Positions 36,633 through 45,969 are shown, counted from the first letter of the stretch. The stretch: 64,000 nt of DNA from Mycetocola lacteus (GCF_003667575.1 NZ_RCUY01000001.1:372001-436000); one strand, 5' to 3'. Program-made: numbers and translations. The notes: a model not told the origin generated them from the sequence alone.

Positions 36633-36720
36633 CTTCAAGGCTATAGGCGGTCAATTCATGACGCAATCACCAAAGACTGACACCGGATCCGGCGATTCGG
36701 ACAGCGATGGCGGGCCGAGA

Positions 36721-37386
36721 CTATTCCGCTCGGCGCGGCAGCGTTTCGGACAACCCGATCGCCGTGGACTCGACCAGGAGGCGCAGTCGCGGCTCAAAAT
36801 CATAGGCGACATGCCCCCACTGCGGCTCCTGCACATAGAGTTCGGCAAGCGACGGACTCGGGTGCGATACCTGCCACATGCTCGCCGCCAGGGCCGAGGC
36901 CGCGGGAACCAGCGCGGTCACCACCTCGACGGAGAGGACGCTGGCATCGGTCAATGCCGCCACCAGCGCATCGTGCTCACTGAAGGCATTGCGCTTGAAT
37001 CGGCGGGCGCGCTCAATCGAGACATCCCCTTCGAGACTGAGGGCCACATGGGTGAGGCAGTCACAGAAGACCGGCAGCGCGGTGAGCGTGTCGGTGAGCA
37101 CGTCGGCCACCGCGCGCGCATCGAGCCCCGCGCGCCCCTCGAGTGCCAAATCGATGGATTCGCGCCACTGCTTCCAGCCACGTTCGGCCAGTTCAAGCAG
37201 CAGCTCCTCCTTGCTCTCGAAGTAGCGGCGCACGGCCGTACGATGCAGGCCCGCCCGCTCGGTAACCGGAGCCAGGGTGACATGGCGCACTCCCCCCAGC
37301 TCAAGCGCCAGGGATTCGGCGGCATCAAGCAGGTCTTCGGCGCGCTGCGCCTTGGCATCACTGGATCTTGCCCGCTGAATGGTCAT
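36721..37386 (-). CDS. TetR-family transcriptional regulator
   Basis: A 221-residue repressor. The N-terminal HTH spans about residues 15-65 (LLDAAESLALELGG, LAPVTERAGLHRTAVRRYFESKEELL), and the remaining helices form the ligand domain. It is divergent from a quinone-reductase gene, with 85 bases between that hold two copies of the same inverted repeat. It should therefore repress both itself and that gene. The ligand is unknown; by analogy an electrophile or quinone is plausible. Confidence 0.93.
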   Translation of the reverse strand: MTIQRARSSDAKAQRAEDLLDAAESLALELGGVRHVTLAPVTERAGLHRTAVRRYFESKEELLLELAERGWKQWRESIDLALEGRAGLDARAVADVLTDTLTALPVFCDCLTHVALSLEGDVSIERARRFKRNAFSEHDALVAALTDASVLSVEVVTALVPAASALAASMWQVSHPSPSLAELYVQEPQWGHVAYDFEPRLRLLVESTAIGLSETLPRRAE

Positions 37387-37395
37387 GCATACATC

Positions 37396-37419
37396 TTAAC
37401 GCACATCGTGATGCATTAT
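37396..37419. promoter_or_regulatory. TetR operator, copy 1
   Basis: TTAACGCA-N8-TGCATTAT, an imperfect dyad with the same half-site and spacing as copy 2. It lies 10 bases from the TetR start. Confidence 0.7.
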
Positions 37420-37431
37420 GTGTTATCGTTC

Positions 37432-37455
37432 TTAACGCATCACTAGGTGCGTTAA
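37432..37455. promoter_or_regulatory. TetR operator, copy 2
   Basis: TTAACGCA-N8-TGCGTTAA, a perfect 8-bp dyad with an 8-bp spacer, centred 36 bp from copy 1 and 17 bases before the quinone-reductase start. Confidence 0.78.
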
Positions 37456-37471
37456 ATTGAAAGGTGTCAAC

Positions 37472-38461
37472 ATGCGTGCAGTACAGGCCACGGCCTTCGG
37501 AACACCCGATGTCCTCCAGCTCTCCGAGCTCCCCGATCTCCTGCCCGGTCCCGGTGAGATTTCGATCGACGTGACCCATGCGGCGGTCGGCCTGATCGAC
37601 GTGTTTGTCCGCCAGGGACTGTACCGGGATGTCCCCGGAATGCCGCAGCCGGCGTTCATTCCCGGGCTCGAGGTCACCGGAACCGTGCGTGCCCTGGGCG
37701 CGGGCGTGACCGAATTCCGGGTGGGCGAGCGCGTGGTGTCGATGTCCCGCGGCGGCACCGGCGGATACGCCGAAATCTATCTGGCCGCCACCACCTCGGT
37801 GGTATCGATCGAGGGCTTCTCTATTGACCCCGCCCTCGCCGTCTCGGTGATCCCCAATGCGGCGATGGCCCACGCCGCGCTCACCGCCGTGGCGCACCTG
37901 GCCGCGGGTGAGCGCGTGCTGGTGCACGGCGCACTGGGCGGATTTGCCGCCGCCTTCCCGGGGATCGCCAAGACGCTCGGTGCCGCCGAGGTGGTCGGGA
38001 CCGTGCGCGCGTCCAAGCTGGACGCGGCCCAGGCCAGCTCCCTGCCCTATGACCGGATCATCGACTCGGCCCGCATCCTCGACGAGCTGGCGGGAGAAAA
38101 GTTTGACGTGATCATCGACGCCGTGGGTGGCGAGGTGCGCACGGCGAGCCTCGACCTCCTGAACCCCGGCGGCCGCATCATCCTCGCCGGGAACGCCAGC
38201 GAGCAGTGGAATCACTCACTCGACAGCAACCAGCTGTGGCTGCGCAGCATCACCGTCTCCGGGTTCAACTCCGGTGCCTATTTGCCCACCCATCCGCACC
38301 TGATTCGCCCGGCTCTCGAAGCCGCGCGCGAGGCGGTGGCTGCGGGACTCGGCGACGTCGAGGTCGAGGTACTGCCCCTCTCGGCGGCTGCCGAAGCGCA
38401 TCGCCGGATGGAAAGCCGCGAGGTGGCCGGACGCCTGGTACTCAGCACGCTGCCGCTCTGA
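37472..38461 (+). CDS. Zinc-less medium-chain reductase, NADPH:quinone oxidoreductase type
   Basis: A 329-residue medium-chain dehydrogenase/reductase without the catalytic zinc ligands of alcohol dehydrogenases. Its GroES-like domain (PGLEVTGTVRALGAGVTEFRVGERV) is followed by a Rossmann domain with VLVHGALGGFAAAFPGIAKTLGA, a variant of the usual AxxGxxG motif. Relatives reduce quinones or alkenals with NADPH. An AAAGG site lies nine bases before the ATG used. It is divergent from a TetR gene, and the twin operators between them predict induction by the TetR ligand. Confidence 0.9.
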   Translation: MRAVQATAFGTPDVLQLSELPDLLPGPGEISIDVTHAAVGLIDVFVRQGLYRDVPGMPQPAFIPGLEVTGTVRALGAGVTEFRVGERVVSMSRGGTGGYAEIYLAATTSVVSIEGFSIDPALAVSVIPNAAMAHAALTAVAHLAAGERVLVHGALGGFAAAFPGIAKTLGAAEVVGTVRASKLDAAQASSLPYDRIIDSARILDELAGEKFDVIIDAVGGEVRTASLDLLNPGGRIILAGNASEQWNHSLDSNQLWLRSITVSGFNSGAYLPTHPHLIRPALEAAREAVAAGLGDVEVEVLPLSAAAEAHRRMESREVAGRLVLSTLPL

Positions 38462-38472
38462 TCACGCGCAGC

Positions 38473-38841
38473 CTATCGGCGGGCTGCGCGGGCTTTCTCG
38501 ATCCGCTCGCGCAGCTCTTCCGGATCCCCCACCGACAGGAACAGGTGGGTGAATCCCTCCTGCGCGGGGGCAAGGGTGATGGCTAGCAGGGGTCCCGCGG
38601 CGCGATAGTTCCAGAAGTTCACGGATCCCTCGGCATAGTAGGTCCCGGAAATCTTGAACCCGAGGTCCAGGCCAAGCGTGCGCAGTCCGCGGGCCACGCC
38701 CTTCTTGGGCAGCACCCGCACCTCACTGATCGAGGCCAGCGGGACCGCGAGTTCGCGGCGGAAGCACCAGAAACGGTCCAGGCCGCGGGGCCGCACACGC
38801 AGCAGGTCGCCGTCGATGACCAGGGTGTTGCGGTTACTCAT
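38473..38841 (-). CDS. PH-like domain protein
   Basis: A 122-residue protein starting at the ATG inside the end of the upstream AraC gene (ATGAGTAA, 8-base overlap). The strand-rich pattern (LVIDGDLLRVRPRG, FRRELAVPLASISEVRVLP, LLAITLAPAQEGFTHLFLSV) with a C-terminal helix (DPEELRERIEKARAA) is that of bacterial PH-like domains, which bind lipids or proteins. No membrane helix is present. The function is unknown; coupling to an AraC regulator is unusual for this family. It converges with the quinone-reductase gene with 11 bases between. Confidence 0.7.
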   Translation of the reverse strand: MSNRNTLVIDGDLLRVRPRGLDRFWCFRRELAVPLASISEVRVLPKKGVARGLRTLGLDLGFKISGTYYAEGSVNFWNYRAAGPLLAITLAPAQEGFTHLFLSVGDPEELRERIEKARAARR

Positions 38842-39691
38842 TCGCGATTCCGTTCCGCGCGGGCCGGGCACCGCGGTAGCGCCCCGGGGTGGTGCCCATG
38901 ATCCGATCAAAGACCGCGATGAACGAGCTGGCGTTGTGGTAGCCCACGCTCGCCGCCGCCTCGGCCACGCTGACCCCGTCGCTCAGCGAGCCGAGCGCCG
39001 CGTGTACCCGGGCGTGCTGCCGCCAGGATCCGAAGGTCTGATCCAGCTCGGATTCGAAGGCTCGGGCGAGGGTGCGGGCGCTGCACCCGAGGGAGAGCGC
39101 CCAGTCCTCGATGCCACGTGGATCGGCGGGGTCGGCCACCAGTGCCTCGGCGATCGGGCGCAGTCGCTCATCCTCGGGCATCGGCAGGTTCAGCGGGATG
39201 GCGGTGGGCGCGAGCAGGTCAAACACCAGCCCCTCGGCACGCTCGCGCTGCGCCGAACCGAGGTCCTCCTGGGCGAGGTGCACCAGGAGTTCGTGCAGCA
39301 GCGGGGTGATCTCCACACACACCGGAACCCGCGGGTTGAACGTGCTGGTTTCCGGGTTGAAGAAGCTCGCCTGGAACTCCGCTCCCCCGCTCACCCGGCC
39401 GTGGTGCTCGATCCCCGCGGGAATCCAGATCCCGATATTACGGGGCAGCGTATAGCGCTCCCGGCCGATCCCGGTGGTCATCACCCCCGAGCGCACCCAC
39501 AGCAGCTCGTGGATCGGATGGGTGTGCGGCTCCCACTCGATCGGATACGGCGTGACCTCCGCCTGCCCGGCAATACTGAAGTCGATCTCCTCGGGCCGGG
39601 CCTGCGGGGGCGTGGGCCGAACCACTGCACCGCGCGAACGCCGGGGCGAACGGGCCGATCTGGGCGCTGCGTTATTCGCGCGAGAGGTCAT
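38834..39691 (-). CDS. AraC-family transcriptional regulator with cupin domain
   Basis: A 285-residue regulator. After a basic disordered leader, residues 45-125 form an AraC-type cupin (WEPHTHPIHELLWVRSGVM, RNIGIWIPAGIEHHG), which binds a small effector. The two-HTH AraC domain fills about residues 185-275 (IEDWALSLGCSARTLARAFESE and SVAEAAASVGYHNASSFIAVF). The gene overlaps the PH-like gene at its 3' end, so one transcript carries both. The His pair in the cupin strand resembles that of regulators that bind metal or an aromatic ligand; no target gene is obvious. Confidence 0.92.
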   Translation of the reverse strand: MTSRANNAAPRSARSPRRSRGAVVRPTPPQARPEEIDFSIAGQAEVTPYPIEWEPHTHPIHELLWVRSGVMTTGIGRERYTLPRNIGIWIPAGIEHHGRVSGGAEFQASFFNPETSTFNPRVPVCVEITPLLHELLVHLAQEDLGSAQRERAEGLVFDLLAPTAIPLNLPMPEDERLRPIAEALVADPADPRGIEDWALSLGCSARTLARAFESELDQTFGSWRQHARVHAALGSLSDGVSVAEAAASVGYHNASSFIAVFDRIMGTTPGRYRGARPARNGIANE

Positions 39692-39700
39692 GCCCCCATG

Positions 39701-41446
39701 CTAGTAGCCACGCGGGGGTGCCGGCGGATAGGGGGATCCAAACTCCTCGTCATCAAAGTCGTCATCAAAGTAGTCGGGATCGGCGAGTTCCTCGGGCGTG
39801 TAGCGAGGCGCACGCAGATACGGGATCGCCAGGCGGTTACGAAACACCCGATTCTTCCCGGCAATCACCGTGCCACAGATCGAGACGACCAGGTGGGTGA
39901 TGTAGATCACGGGTAGGAGCAGAAAGCCAAGGCCCAGAGGGAAGAATCCGTCCTGAGCCTCAGGGCTACTGGAGCTCACGATCCACAAATAAGCACCGGC
40001 CAACACCCCCACGGTCACCACCGTGAGCGCCCAGTTTGCCGCGTTGCGCGCATTATCGGCCGCGACCTGATTCCCACGATTCTCGTCCGGTGAATATGCG
40101 GCGAACATCCCAACAACGGCGGCCACGATGTTCAACACAGGGATCGGGGCAAACGCGAGCAGGCCAAGCGCCCACGAAATTCTCCCTGTATCCTGGCGAC
40201 CAGTTGCCGTGCCCTTTTGTGATGGGGAGCCGAGGCTGTCGGGCGAGAAAACCGTGACTCCCTGGTCGGATCCCGTGAAATTCCCCGTGGGTTCCACGCT
40301 CACCTCATGCGCAAGTCTCGTCTCTTCGAGCCGGCGTTCCTTGTCCCGCTGAGCACGACCCTCGTTGTTGAATTGAAGGTGAGAGAGGAACATCTCGTAG
40401 GCTTCCGCCTCGTCGGCGAAGTCCTTGCGGTAGATCTCGGAGGCACGCTCGTGGGTCACATAAACGGTCCATACGCCGTTCTCCAGGAGGATTCCCGTCT
40501 CGTACTCCCCTTGCCCCGTATTCCGGAAGAGGTTATAAGAGCGGTAGCCGCGCTCCACAATGATTTTCTCGAGTCGAGCACGCGCGGCTTCCTTGGCCAC
40601 GCTATCGGAGTGCTCCTGCATCATGCGTTGGTGGGCCACAACATAAGCATCTAGATAGTGGTTGTTGCGTTTGAGTTCTGAGAGAAAAACTCTGGACGCT
40701 TCTGTCTCATCGGAGTAGTGACGCTCCCGATAATTATATCCACGCTCACCGGTGGTATGTACGGTCCAAACTCCATCCGAAAACAGGATTCCCGTTTCAA
40801 ACTCTCTCCGCAAAGGCTCCCCAAACAGGTTGTATGTGCCAAATCCCTTTTCCGCAATGATCGCTTCGAGCCGGTCACGCGCGGCTTCGCGCACCATGTC
40901 CTCATTGAGCGCGGTGATCGACATCTCACGAAGGTCGTTTGTCAGCAATGGCCAACCCGCCGGATCATCAAACGATTGCCGCAGCTCCGCGGCGCTCACA
41001 CGCTGATAATAGGCGAACTCTCGCGCCTGACGCCGGGTAGCGCACAGCACGGCGTGTGTCCCCGTAGGATCCGTCCAGGTCAGCGCGAACTGCGAGTCCC
41101 GCACCTCACAATCAAAACCGTGAGGGAATACGGCCGAATCCAGGCGCAACATTATTCCCTGCATCCGAGGCTGTGCTCGCTCACGCACGTCGTTGCCAAA
41201 CAGGAACGTGAGGTATTTTTCTGCGTCGATCCAACGGTCGGCCTGAAACTCCACACCGCGGGCTTCGCCCCGCACAAAACGGTTGATCACGACCGATCCT
41301 CCGGGGACAAGGACAACCCTGTGTTCAATCTCCTCCACACCGATTACGAAGGAGTCGCCGTCGTCAGCGAGAACCCGCGCATCGGCACGAGCAAACCAGT
41401 CAACAAATTCGGGCTTATCCGCCAGGAAGCTGTGGTTCACGCTCAT
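39701..41446 (-). CDS. Multidomain membrane protein: Imm61-like head, duplicated module, C-terminal membrane domain
   Basis: A 581-residue protein from its first ATG; a TTG five codons upstream is possible. Residues 1-160 resemble the Imm61 immunity family (DADARVL, EFQADRWIDAEKYLTFLFGNDVR, FALTWTDPTGTHAVLCATRR). Two copies of a ~75-residue module follow at about 190-265 and 285-360: RLEAIIAEKGFGTYNLF with FETGILFSDGVWTVH, and RLEKIIVERGYRSYNLF with YETGILLENGVWTVY. Three helices near 430-545 resemble DUF4870-type membrane domains, and the tail is Asp/Glu and Pro rich. Imm61 similarity is a judgement from pattern. No polymorphic toxin lies beside it. GC of the central part is lower than that of neighbours. 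Confidence 0.7.
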   Translation of the reverse strand: MSVNHSFLADKPEFVDWFARADARVLADDGDSFVIGVEEIEHRVVLVPGGSVVINRFVRGEARGVEFQADRWIDAEKYLTFLFGNDVRERAQPRMQGIMLRLDSAVFPHGFDCEVRDSQFALTWTDPTGTHAVLCATRRQAREFAYYQRVSAAELRQSFDDPAGWPLLTNDLREMSITALNEDMVREAARDRLEAIIAEKGFGTYNLFGEPLRREFETGILFSDGVWTVHTTGERGYNYRERHYSDETEASRVFLSELKRNNHYLDAYVVAHQRMMQEHSDSVAKEAARARLEKIIVERGYRSYNLFRNTGQGEYETGILLENGVWTVYVTHERASEIYRKDFADEAEAYEMFLSHLQFNNEGRAQRDKERRLEETRLAHEVSVEPTGNFTGSDQGVTVFSPDSLGSPSQKGTATGRQDTGRISWALGLLAFAPIPVLNIVAAVVGMFAAYSPDENRGNQVAADNARNAANWALTVVTVGVLAGAYLWIVSSSSPEAQDGFFPLGLGFLLLPVIYITHLVVSICGTVIAGKNRVFRNRLAIPYLRAPRYTPEELADPDYFDDDFDDEEFGSPYPPAPPRGY

Positions 41447-41650
41447 GTGGTCAGAATCCAATGCTCACCGCGATGAGGGCCTCACGGCGGTGTCACAAGA
41501 ACCAGCGCGCACGTCGTCCCCCAGCGTTTCGCGCACCGCTGGACGAGGATCAGCGGACACAGCGACGCTACACGATTGTCGGGACCACGCCGAGTATACG
41601 GTCAGAAATCGGTGTATGTACGTCCGAATCGGCCCAATTTGACAGCCGAA

Positions 41651-44563
41651 TCACCGGTGCCCTTTTCTCCGCCCAAGAAGAATCGTTCCGGCCCCGAACA
41701 GGGCAAGACCCACCAGCGATGCGAGGAACGGGGTAGTGCCAGTCCCCGGCAGCGCGCCACGGTCGAGGGCTCCCGGCACGCGTGCTTCGGTCGGGCCACC
41801 CGGATTGACGGACGAGTGGGTCGGCCTGGGCGATGCACCGATGCCGGGCAAGGCGCTCGGATCCGGGCTCTGGCTCGGCTGGGGCGAAGTGCTCGGCTCG
41901 GGCGAGGGCGTCGGCGTCGGCTCGGGAGACGGCGTCGGCTCGATGATCACCGGGGCCTCCACCGCGAATGCGGCGGCGAAGATGCCCACCTCGGTGCGCA
42001 CCTCCACGCGGTGGGTACCCAGCGGGAGGTCGGGAGGGAGGGTGAAGGCCAGGGTTCCGATGCCGTCCTGATCCACGTGCACGGTTCCCAGCTTGCGGGC
42101 ATCACTCAACAGCACGGCGGCGGCAGCCGAGTTCGTCGGCAGGCCGCTCAACCGGAGGGTCTGCTGATCCCCCGGGTGCAGGCGCGGTGCCCCGATCCCC
42201 ACGGTGATCCCGGTGTCCTCGGGCACGGGCAGGCCGGGGTCGGCAAAGCTCAGCAGCGAGAGCTCGGTGTGCGCGGGGGCGATGTTTTCGGATCCGAGAT
42301 ACCGGACCGAGACGGGCAGGATGCCCTCGGGAAGGTCCGCCGGCAGATCTACCGTCACACGTCCGTTTTCGAGAGTGCCGGTCAGCACAAAGGGGTCTCG
42401 GTCGGCGGTGGAATCGGCCGGGCCGCCCGCCGGCTCGGTAGCAGCGGCCTCGTCAGCGGCGGACGGTGCCTGCGTGCCAAGCTCCTCGGACTTCGGCGTT
42501 CCCACCCGCACCTCGATCGCGCCCTCAACCGGCTCCGTGGCCTCACCGTCGAGTCCCACGTCCACGTGCAGCGATCCCACCGAATCCAGCTCACCGGATG
42601 GCTCGAACACCGCGCGTGGCAGCGCGATCCCCGGGTGCACGGTCAGGGTCAGCGGCTCGCTGACCGAGCGGGTGAAGCGCGCGTCCGCGGCGCTGATGAC
42701 CCGCAGCGTATGCTCGCCCACGCTCAGATTCTCGGGGACGGCAATCTCGCTGGACACCTCGGTGCCGTCCGCATCGGTCTGGTTCCAGGTCGGTCCGGCA
42801 ACGCCGTCGATTTCCAGGGTGTGGGTACGGTGCTCGCGCGGGAACAGGCTGGTTTCGCGCGTGATGATGCTCGCCGATCCACCGCCGTAGCGCAGCTCAC
42901 CCTCGACCCGCGGGGTGAGCGTCACGGGAATCGGGCTGACCGACACCGTGGTAGACAGGCTGACCGCGGCATTGCGTCCATCCTCGGGCATCTTCAGCTC
43001 GACCCCGAAGTCCCCGGTGACACCCGCGGGCAGCGGGATCATCACACCCCCGGCAATCACATAGATACTGCCCGAGTAGGGGACTCCGGTGGGCGGCGTA
43101 ACCGTATAGCTCAGGCGACCGGCGGGACCGGCCCCCGGATCGCGCACGTCACGAACCTGCACACGGAACGCATTGGCCTGGTCTAGTTTCTGGGAGGCCG
43201 GATCCACCGAGAGCGTCAGCGGACGCGGCAGCACGTTGAGAATCTGCGGGGCACTCAGTGCCTCCGTGTGCAGGCGATCTCCGGCATAGCGCGCGACCAC
43301 CCGATGGACGCCGGGCTTGGTGACCTCAAAGCCGTATACCGCGCTTCCCCCATCTGTGATTTTCTGCGCCGGCACCGTGCGCACCCGGCCGTCGGGTTCG
43401 GTGATGTCGAGGAACACGTTGCCCTCGCCCCCGGTGAGCGTGGCACTCAGGGTCGCGATCTCGCTCGCGAACGTGTCGCGGCCAGCGCCCAGGGTCAGCG
43501 TGGTGGGGATCTTGGCCACGGTGAACGCAACGGGTGCAATCGGACTCTCGTTTTTCAGCTTCGAGTCGAAAAAGGAGAGCCTCAGTGTGTAGTTTCCCGG
43601 CTCCAGATTCGGGGGCATCGGCACATAGAACTCGGTATTGTCCATGACCGGATCGCGGTAGGTGGTCCCCCAGACGTTGCCGCGCTCGTTCAGCGCGTCG
43701 ATTCGCATGGTCGCCTCGACGCCGTTGATCCGCAGCTTCGCCATCGCCTCGGCACCATACACAAAGCTCGGCACCTGGATCGGGGTGATCGAGATCGGCG
43801 GCGCATAGATCAGGGTGGGATTCAGCGTACTCGCGCCCTGAACCCCGTCAGTCTGCGGGAACTGCACCGAGACGTCGTAGCGCCCCACCGGCAGCTCGCC
43901 TAGATCCTCGAAGGAGAAGGACATCTTCTGCTCGGCGGTCACCTGGATCTGTCGCTTCGATCCGGGGACCACCGTCTTAGTGACGCTACTCCCCACCCCA
44001 CCGGTTGTCTTGAGGAGGGAGACGGAGATGCTGCGATCCCCCACCGGGACGCGCGCGGTCTCCACGGTTGCGGTGATCGGGGTGCCCAGCGGATGGTTCG
44101 CCGCGAGCCCGGTAAGTTTGAGGTCGATCGTGGAACCCACAATCCGGAAGTCGCGATTCGGCGGGGTGAAGCTCGCGGCGATCCCCTCGTTCGGGCTGAT
44201 CACGCGCCAGCGCAGCTGATAGGGCTTAAACGGCAGGTTCGGGGGCAGGTTCAGGCTCAGCGCCTGATCGCCGCGCACCGGTGTGGACCACTTCCGCACG
44301 CTCTCACCGCTGCCCCAGAGGTCAACGTCCAGGGTGAAATCGGCATCCGCCAGGGCATCGGGAACGCCGGTGAGGCGCACGGTGATGTTCGGGGTCTGCC
44401 CATAGGGGAAACTCACGGGCAGGGCGTCGACCACGAGCGTGGGTGCGGCCGCGGCAGCCGCGGCCGGAGCCGCCTCTGCGCTCGGTGCAGCCAGGGAACC
44501 GAGGGCCACGGTCCCGCCCAACAGCAGGGTCAACGACAGCACAAACGCGAGCGGGTTTTTCAC
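41651..44563 (-). CDS. Large Ig-like-repeat surface protein with LPGTG sortase signal
   Basis: A 970-residue secreted protein. A signal peptide (LAFVLSLTLLLGGTVALGSLA, cleavage likely after AEA) is followed by an Ala-rich segment and about seven to eight bacterial Ig-like beta-sandwich units, recognisable from recurring phrases such as LSVGEHTLRVISA, EPGNYTLRLSFF, LPVGRYDVSVQF and LPLGTHRVEVRT. The stalk EPTPSPEPTPTPSPEPSTS leads to LPGTG, a membrane helix and RRKGHR, a canonical sortase anchor. No enzymatic domain was seen, so an adhesive or spacer role is likely. It is flanked by about 190 bases before the Imm61-like gene and 120 after the ROK gene, all on one strand. Confidence 0.9.
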   Translation of the reverse strand: MKNPLAFVLSLTLLLGGTVALGSLAAPSAEAAPAAAAAAAPTLVVDALPVSFPYGQTPNITVRLTGVPDALADADFTLDVDLWGSGESVRKWSTPVRGDQALSLNLPPNLPFKPYQLRWRVISPNEGIAASFTPPNRDFRIVGSTIDLKLTGLAANHPLGTPITATVETARVPVGDRSISVSLLKTTGGVGSSVTKTVVPGSKRQIQVTAEQKMSFSFEDLGELPVGRYDVSVQFPQTDGVQGASTLNPTLIYAPPISITPIQVPSFVYGAEAMAKLRINGVEATMRIDALNERGNVWGTTYRDPVMDNTEFYVPMPPNLEPGNYTLRLSFFDSKLKNESPIAPVAFTVAKIPTTLTLGAGRDTFASEIATLSATLTGGEGNVFLDITEPDGRVRTVPAQKITDGGSAVYGFEVTKPGVHRVVARYAGDRLHTEALSAPQILNVLPRPLTLSVDPASQKLDQANAFRVQVRDVRDPGAGPAGRLSYTVTPPTGVPYSGSIYVIAGGVMIPLPAGVTGDFGVELKMPEDGRNAAVSLSTTVSVSPIPVTLTPRVEGELRYGGGSASIITRETSLFPREHRTHTLEIDGVAGPTWNQTDADGTEVSSEIAVPENLSVGEHTLRVISAADARFTRSVSEPLTLTVHPGIALPRAVFEPSGELDSVGSLHVDVGLDGEATEPVEGAIEVRVGTPKSEELGTQAPSAADEAAATEPAGGPADSTADRDPFVLTGTLENGRVTVDLPADLPEGILPVSVRYLGSENIAPAHTELSLLSFADPGLPVPEDTGITVGIGAPRLHPGDQQTLRLSGLPTNSAAAAVLLSDARKLGTVHVDQDGIGTLAFTLPPDLPLGTHRVEVRTEVGIFAAAFAVEAPVIIEPTPSPEPTPTPSPEPSTSPQPSQSPDPSALPGIGASPRPTHSSVNPGGPTEARVPGALDRGALPGTGTTPFLASLVGLALFGAGTILLGRRKGHR

Positions 44564-44683
44564 GAAACTCCTGAAGCAGCCTCAACTCCGTACCGAGGCG
44601 CGGAGCGGTCATGGGTCTCGGCGGGTATTCCGAGGTGGGCATCCCCAGATTAGTGGCCCGGCCAGGCTATTTCATAACTATTG

Positions 44684-45925
44684 CTATCTATTAGTGGCGG
44701 CGGCCTCCGTCGCGGCGGGAATCCGCTCGACTGCGGGAACCACCGCGAGCACCCCGGCACGCGCCGAACGCAGCGCGCCCGATACCGCCCCGAGCACCAC
44801 CACGTCGGCGCCGAGATCCGAGGCCGCGAGCTCCGGGGCGGGAAGATCCAGCTGATCGGCCAGGGATTCCCGGGCGATCACCAGGACCGGTTCGATCACA
44901 TCGGCGATGGCCCCCGAGACGATGATCAGCGCCGGATTAAACAGGCTTCCCAGCACCGCGGCGACCCGGGCCAGCAGGTGTCCGGCGCGCACCACGATCG
45001 CCTGCGACCAGGCATCCCCGACCTCCGCCTGATCCAGCACCGCTCGGGCACTGAGAGCGGGGAGTCCGGCGCGCACCAGCGGGTGATCGGCGGGCAGCCG
45101 GTCCCACCCCTCCTCGGCCCACTCAAGAATCCGAGAGCCCACACCGTAGGCGCCACCCACCTCGGGCACGTGGTCAAACGCCACGGTTTCGCCCACACCC
45201 CCGTGCGCCCCGCGCAGCAGGTGCCCGGCGAGGATAACGCCCGAGCCCAGGCGGTCTCCGGCCAGCAGGGTGATGTAGTCATCGGCTTCCTGCGCCCCGC
45301 CGATTCCCCCCTCGGCGAGCGCGGCGAGGGACGCATCGTTTTCTACCCGGACGATCGGGGCCCACTCCCCCAGCAGCTCAGGCAGATCGGGGTTCATCCG
45401 CTGCCAGAACCCCTCGCGGTGCTTCGGCGAGCGCCCCAGCGCATCCACCGGGGCGGGGACTCCGGCACAGATCGAGAGGATATCGGTGCGCTCGCGCTCA
45501 GCCTGGGCCAGGGTGTCCGCAATGGCCGTGTCGATCTCGGTGCGACGCTCGGCGGCGCTCTCATTGCTCGGATCGAGACGTCGAGTGGTCTGGGCAAGCA
45601 GAACCCCGCGCAGATTGGTCGCGCGCACGGTGAGGTGGGAACGGCCGGCGTCCACCCCGATCAGGACGCTGCGGTCGGCATAGAACGCAAACCTGCGCGA
45701 GGGACGCCCCTTGCGATACTCCCCGGCGAGCCGGGCGTTATCCAGCTCGCACAGCAGCCCGCGTTCGATCAGCAGCTCGATCACCTCGATCGAGGTCGAC
45801 CGGGTCAGCCCGGTGGCCTCCACGGCGTCGGTCGCGGTGAAGATGTCGGCGTCCCAGGCGTATTCCAGGACGGCTTGGAGGCTCGCTCGCTGCTGCGTTG
45901 CGGCGGGAGCTGGGGATCTCGTCAC
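44684..45925 (-). CDS. ROK-family transcriptional repressor
   Basis: A 413-residue regulator with an N-terminal winged HTH (DAVEATGLTRSTSIEVIELLIERG) and a sugar-kinase-like ROK domain (IGVDAGRSHLTVRATNLRG, CAGVPAPVD, VENDASLAALAEG). In the region where ROK proteins carry a Cys-rich zinc motif it has HGGVGETVAFDHVPE and no cysteines, so it is a non-zinc member. It is divergent from a sugar ABC importer and GH13 gene, its expected targets; the sugar or its phosphate should relieve binding. A large dyad lies between them. Confidence 0.9.
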   Translation of the reverse strand: MTRSPAPAATQQRASLQAVLEYAWDADIFTATDAVEATGLTRSTSIEVIELLIERGLLCELDNARLAGEYRKGRPSRRFAFYADRSVLIGVDAGRSHLTVRATNLRGVLLAQTTRRLDPSNESAAERRTEIDTAIADTLAQAERERTDILSICAGVPAPVDALGRSPKHREGFWQRMNPDLPELLGEWAPIVRVENDASLAALAEGGIGGAQEADDYITLLAGDRLGSGVILAGHLLRGAHGGVGETVAFDHVPEVGGAYGVGSRILEWAEEGWDRLPADHPLVRAGLPALSARAVLDQAEVGDAWSQAIVVRAGHLLARVAAVLGSLFNPALIIVSGAIADVIEPVLVIARESLADQLDLPAPELAASDLGADVVVLGAVSGALRSARAGVLAVVPAVERIPAATEAAATNR

Positions 45926-45969
45926 GATGCTTGACCTTTCGATATTCCCCCTATTATGCTCTACCTCAA

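Noticed and set aside
41576..43186. A 536-codon frame opposite the Ig-repeat protein
   Set aside because: The minus-strand protein has a signal peptide, repeats and an LPGTG anchor, so this frame is a shadow.
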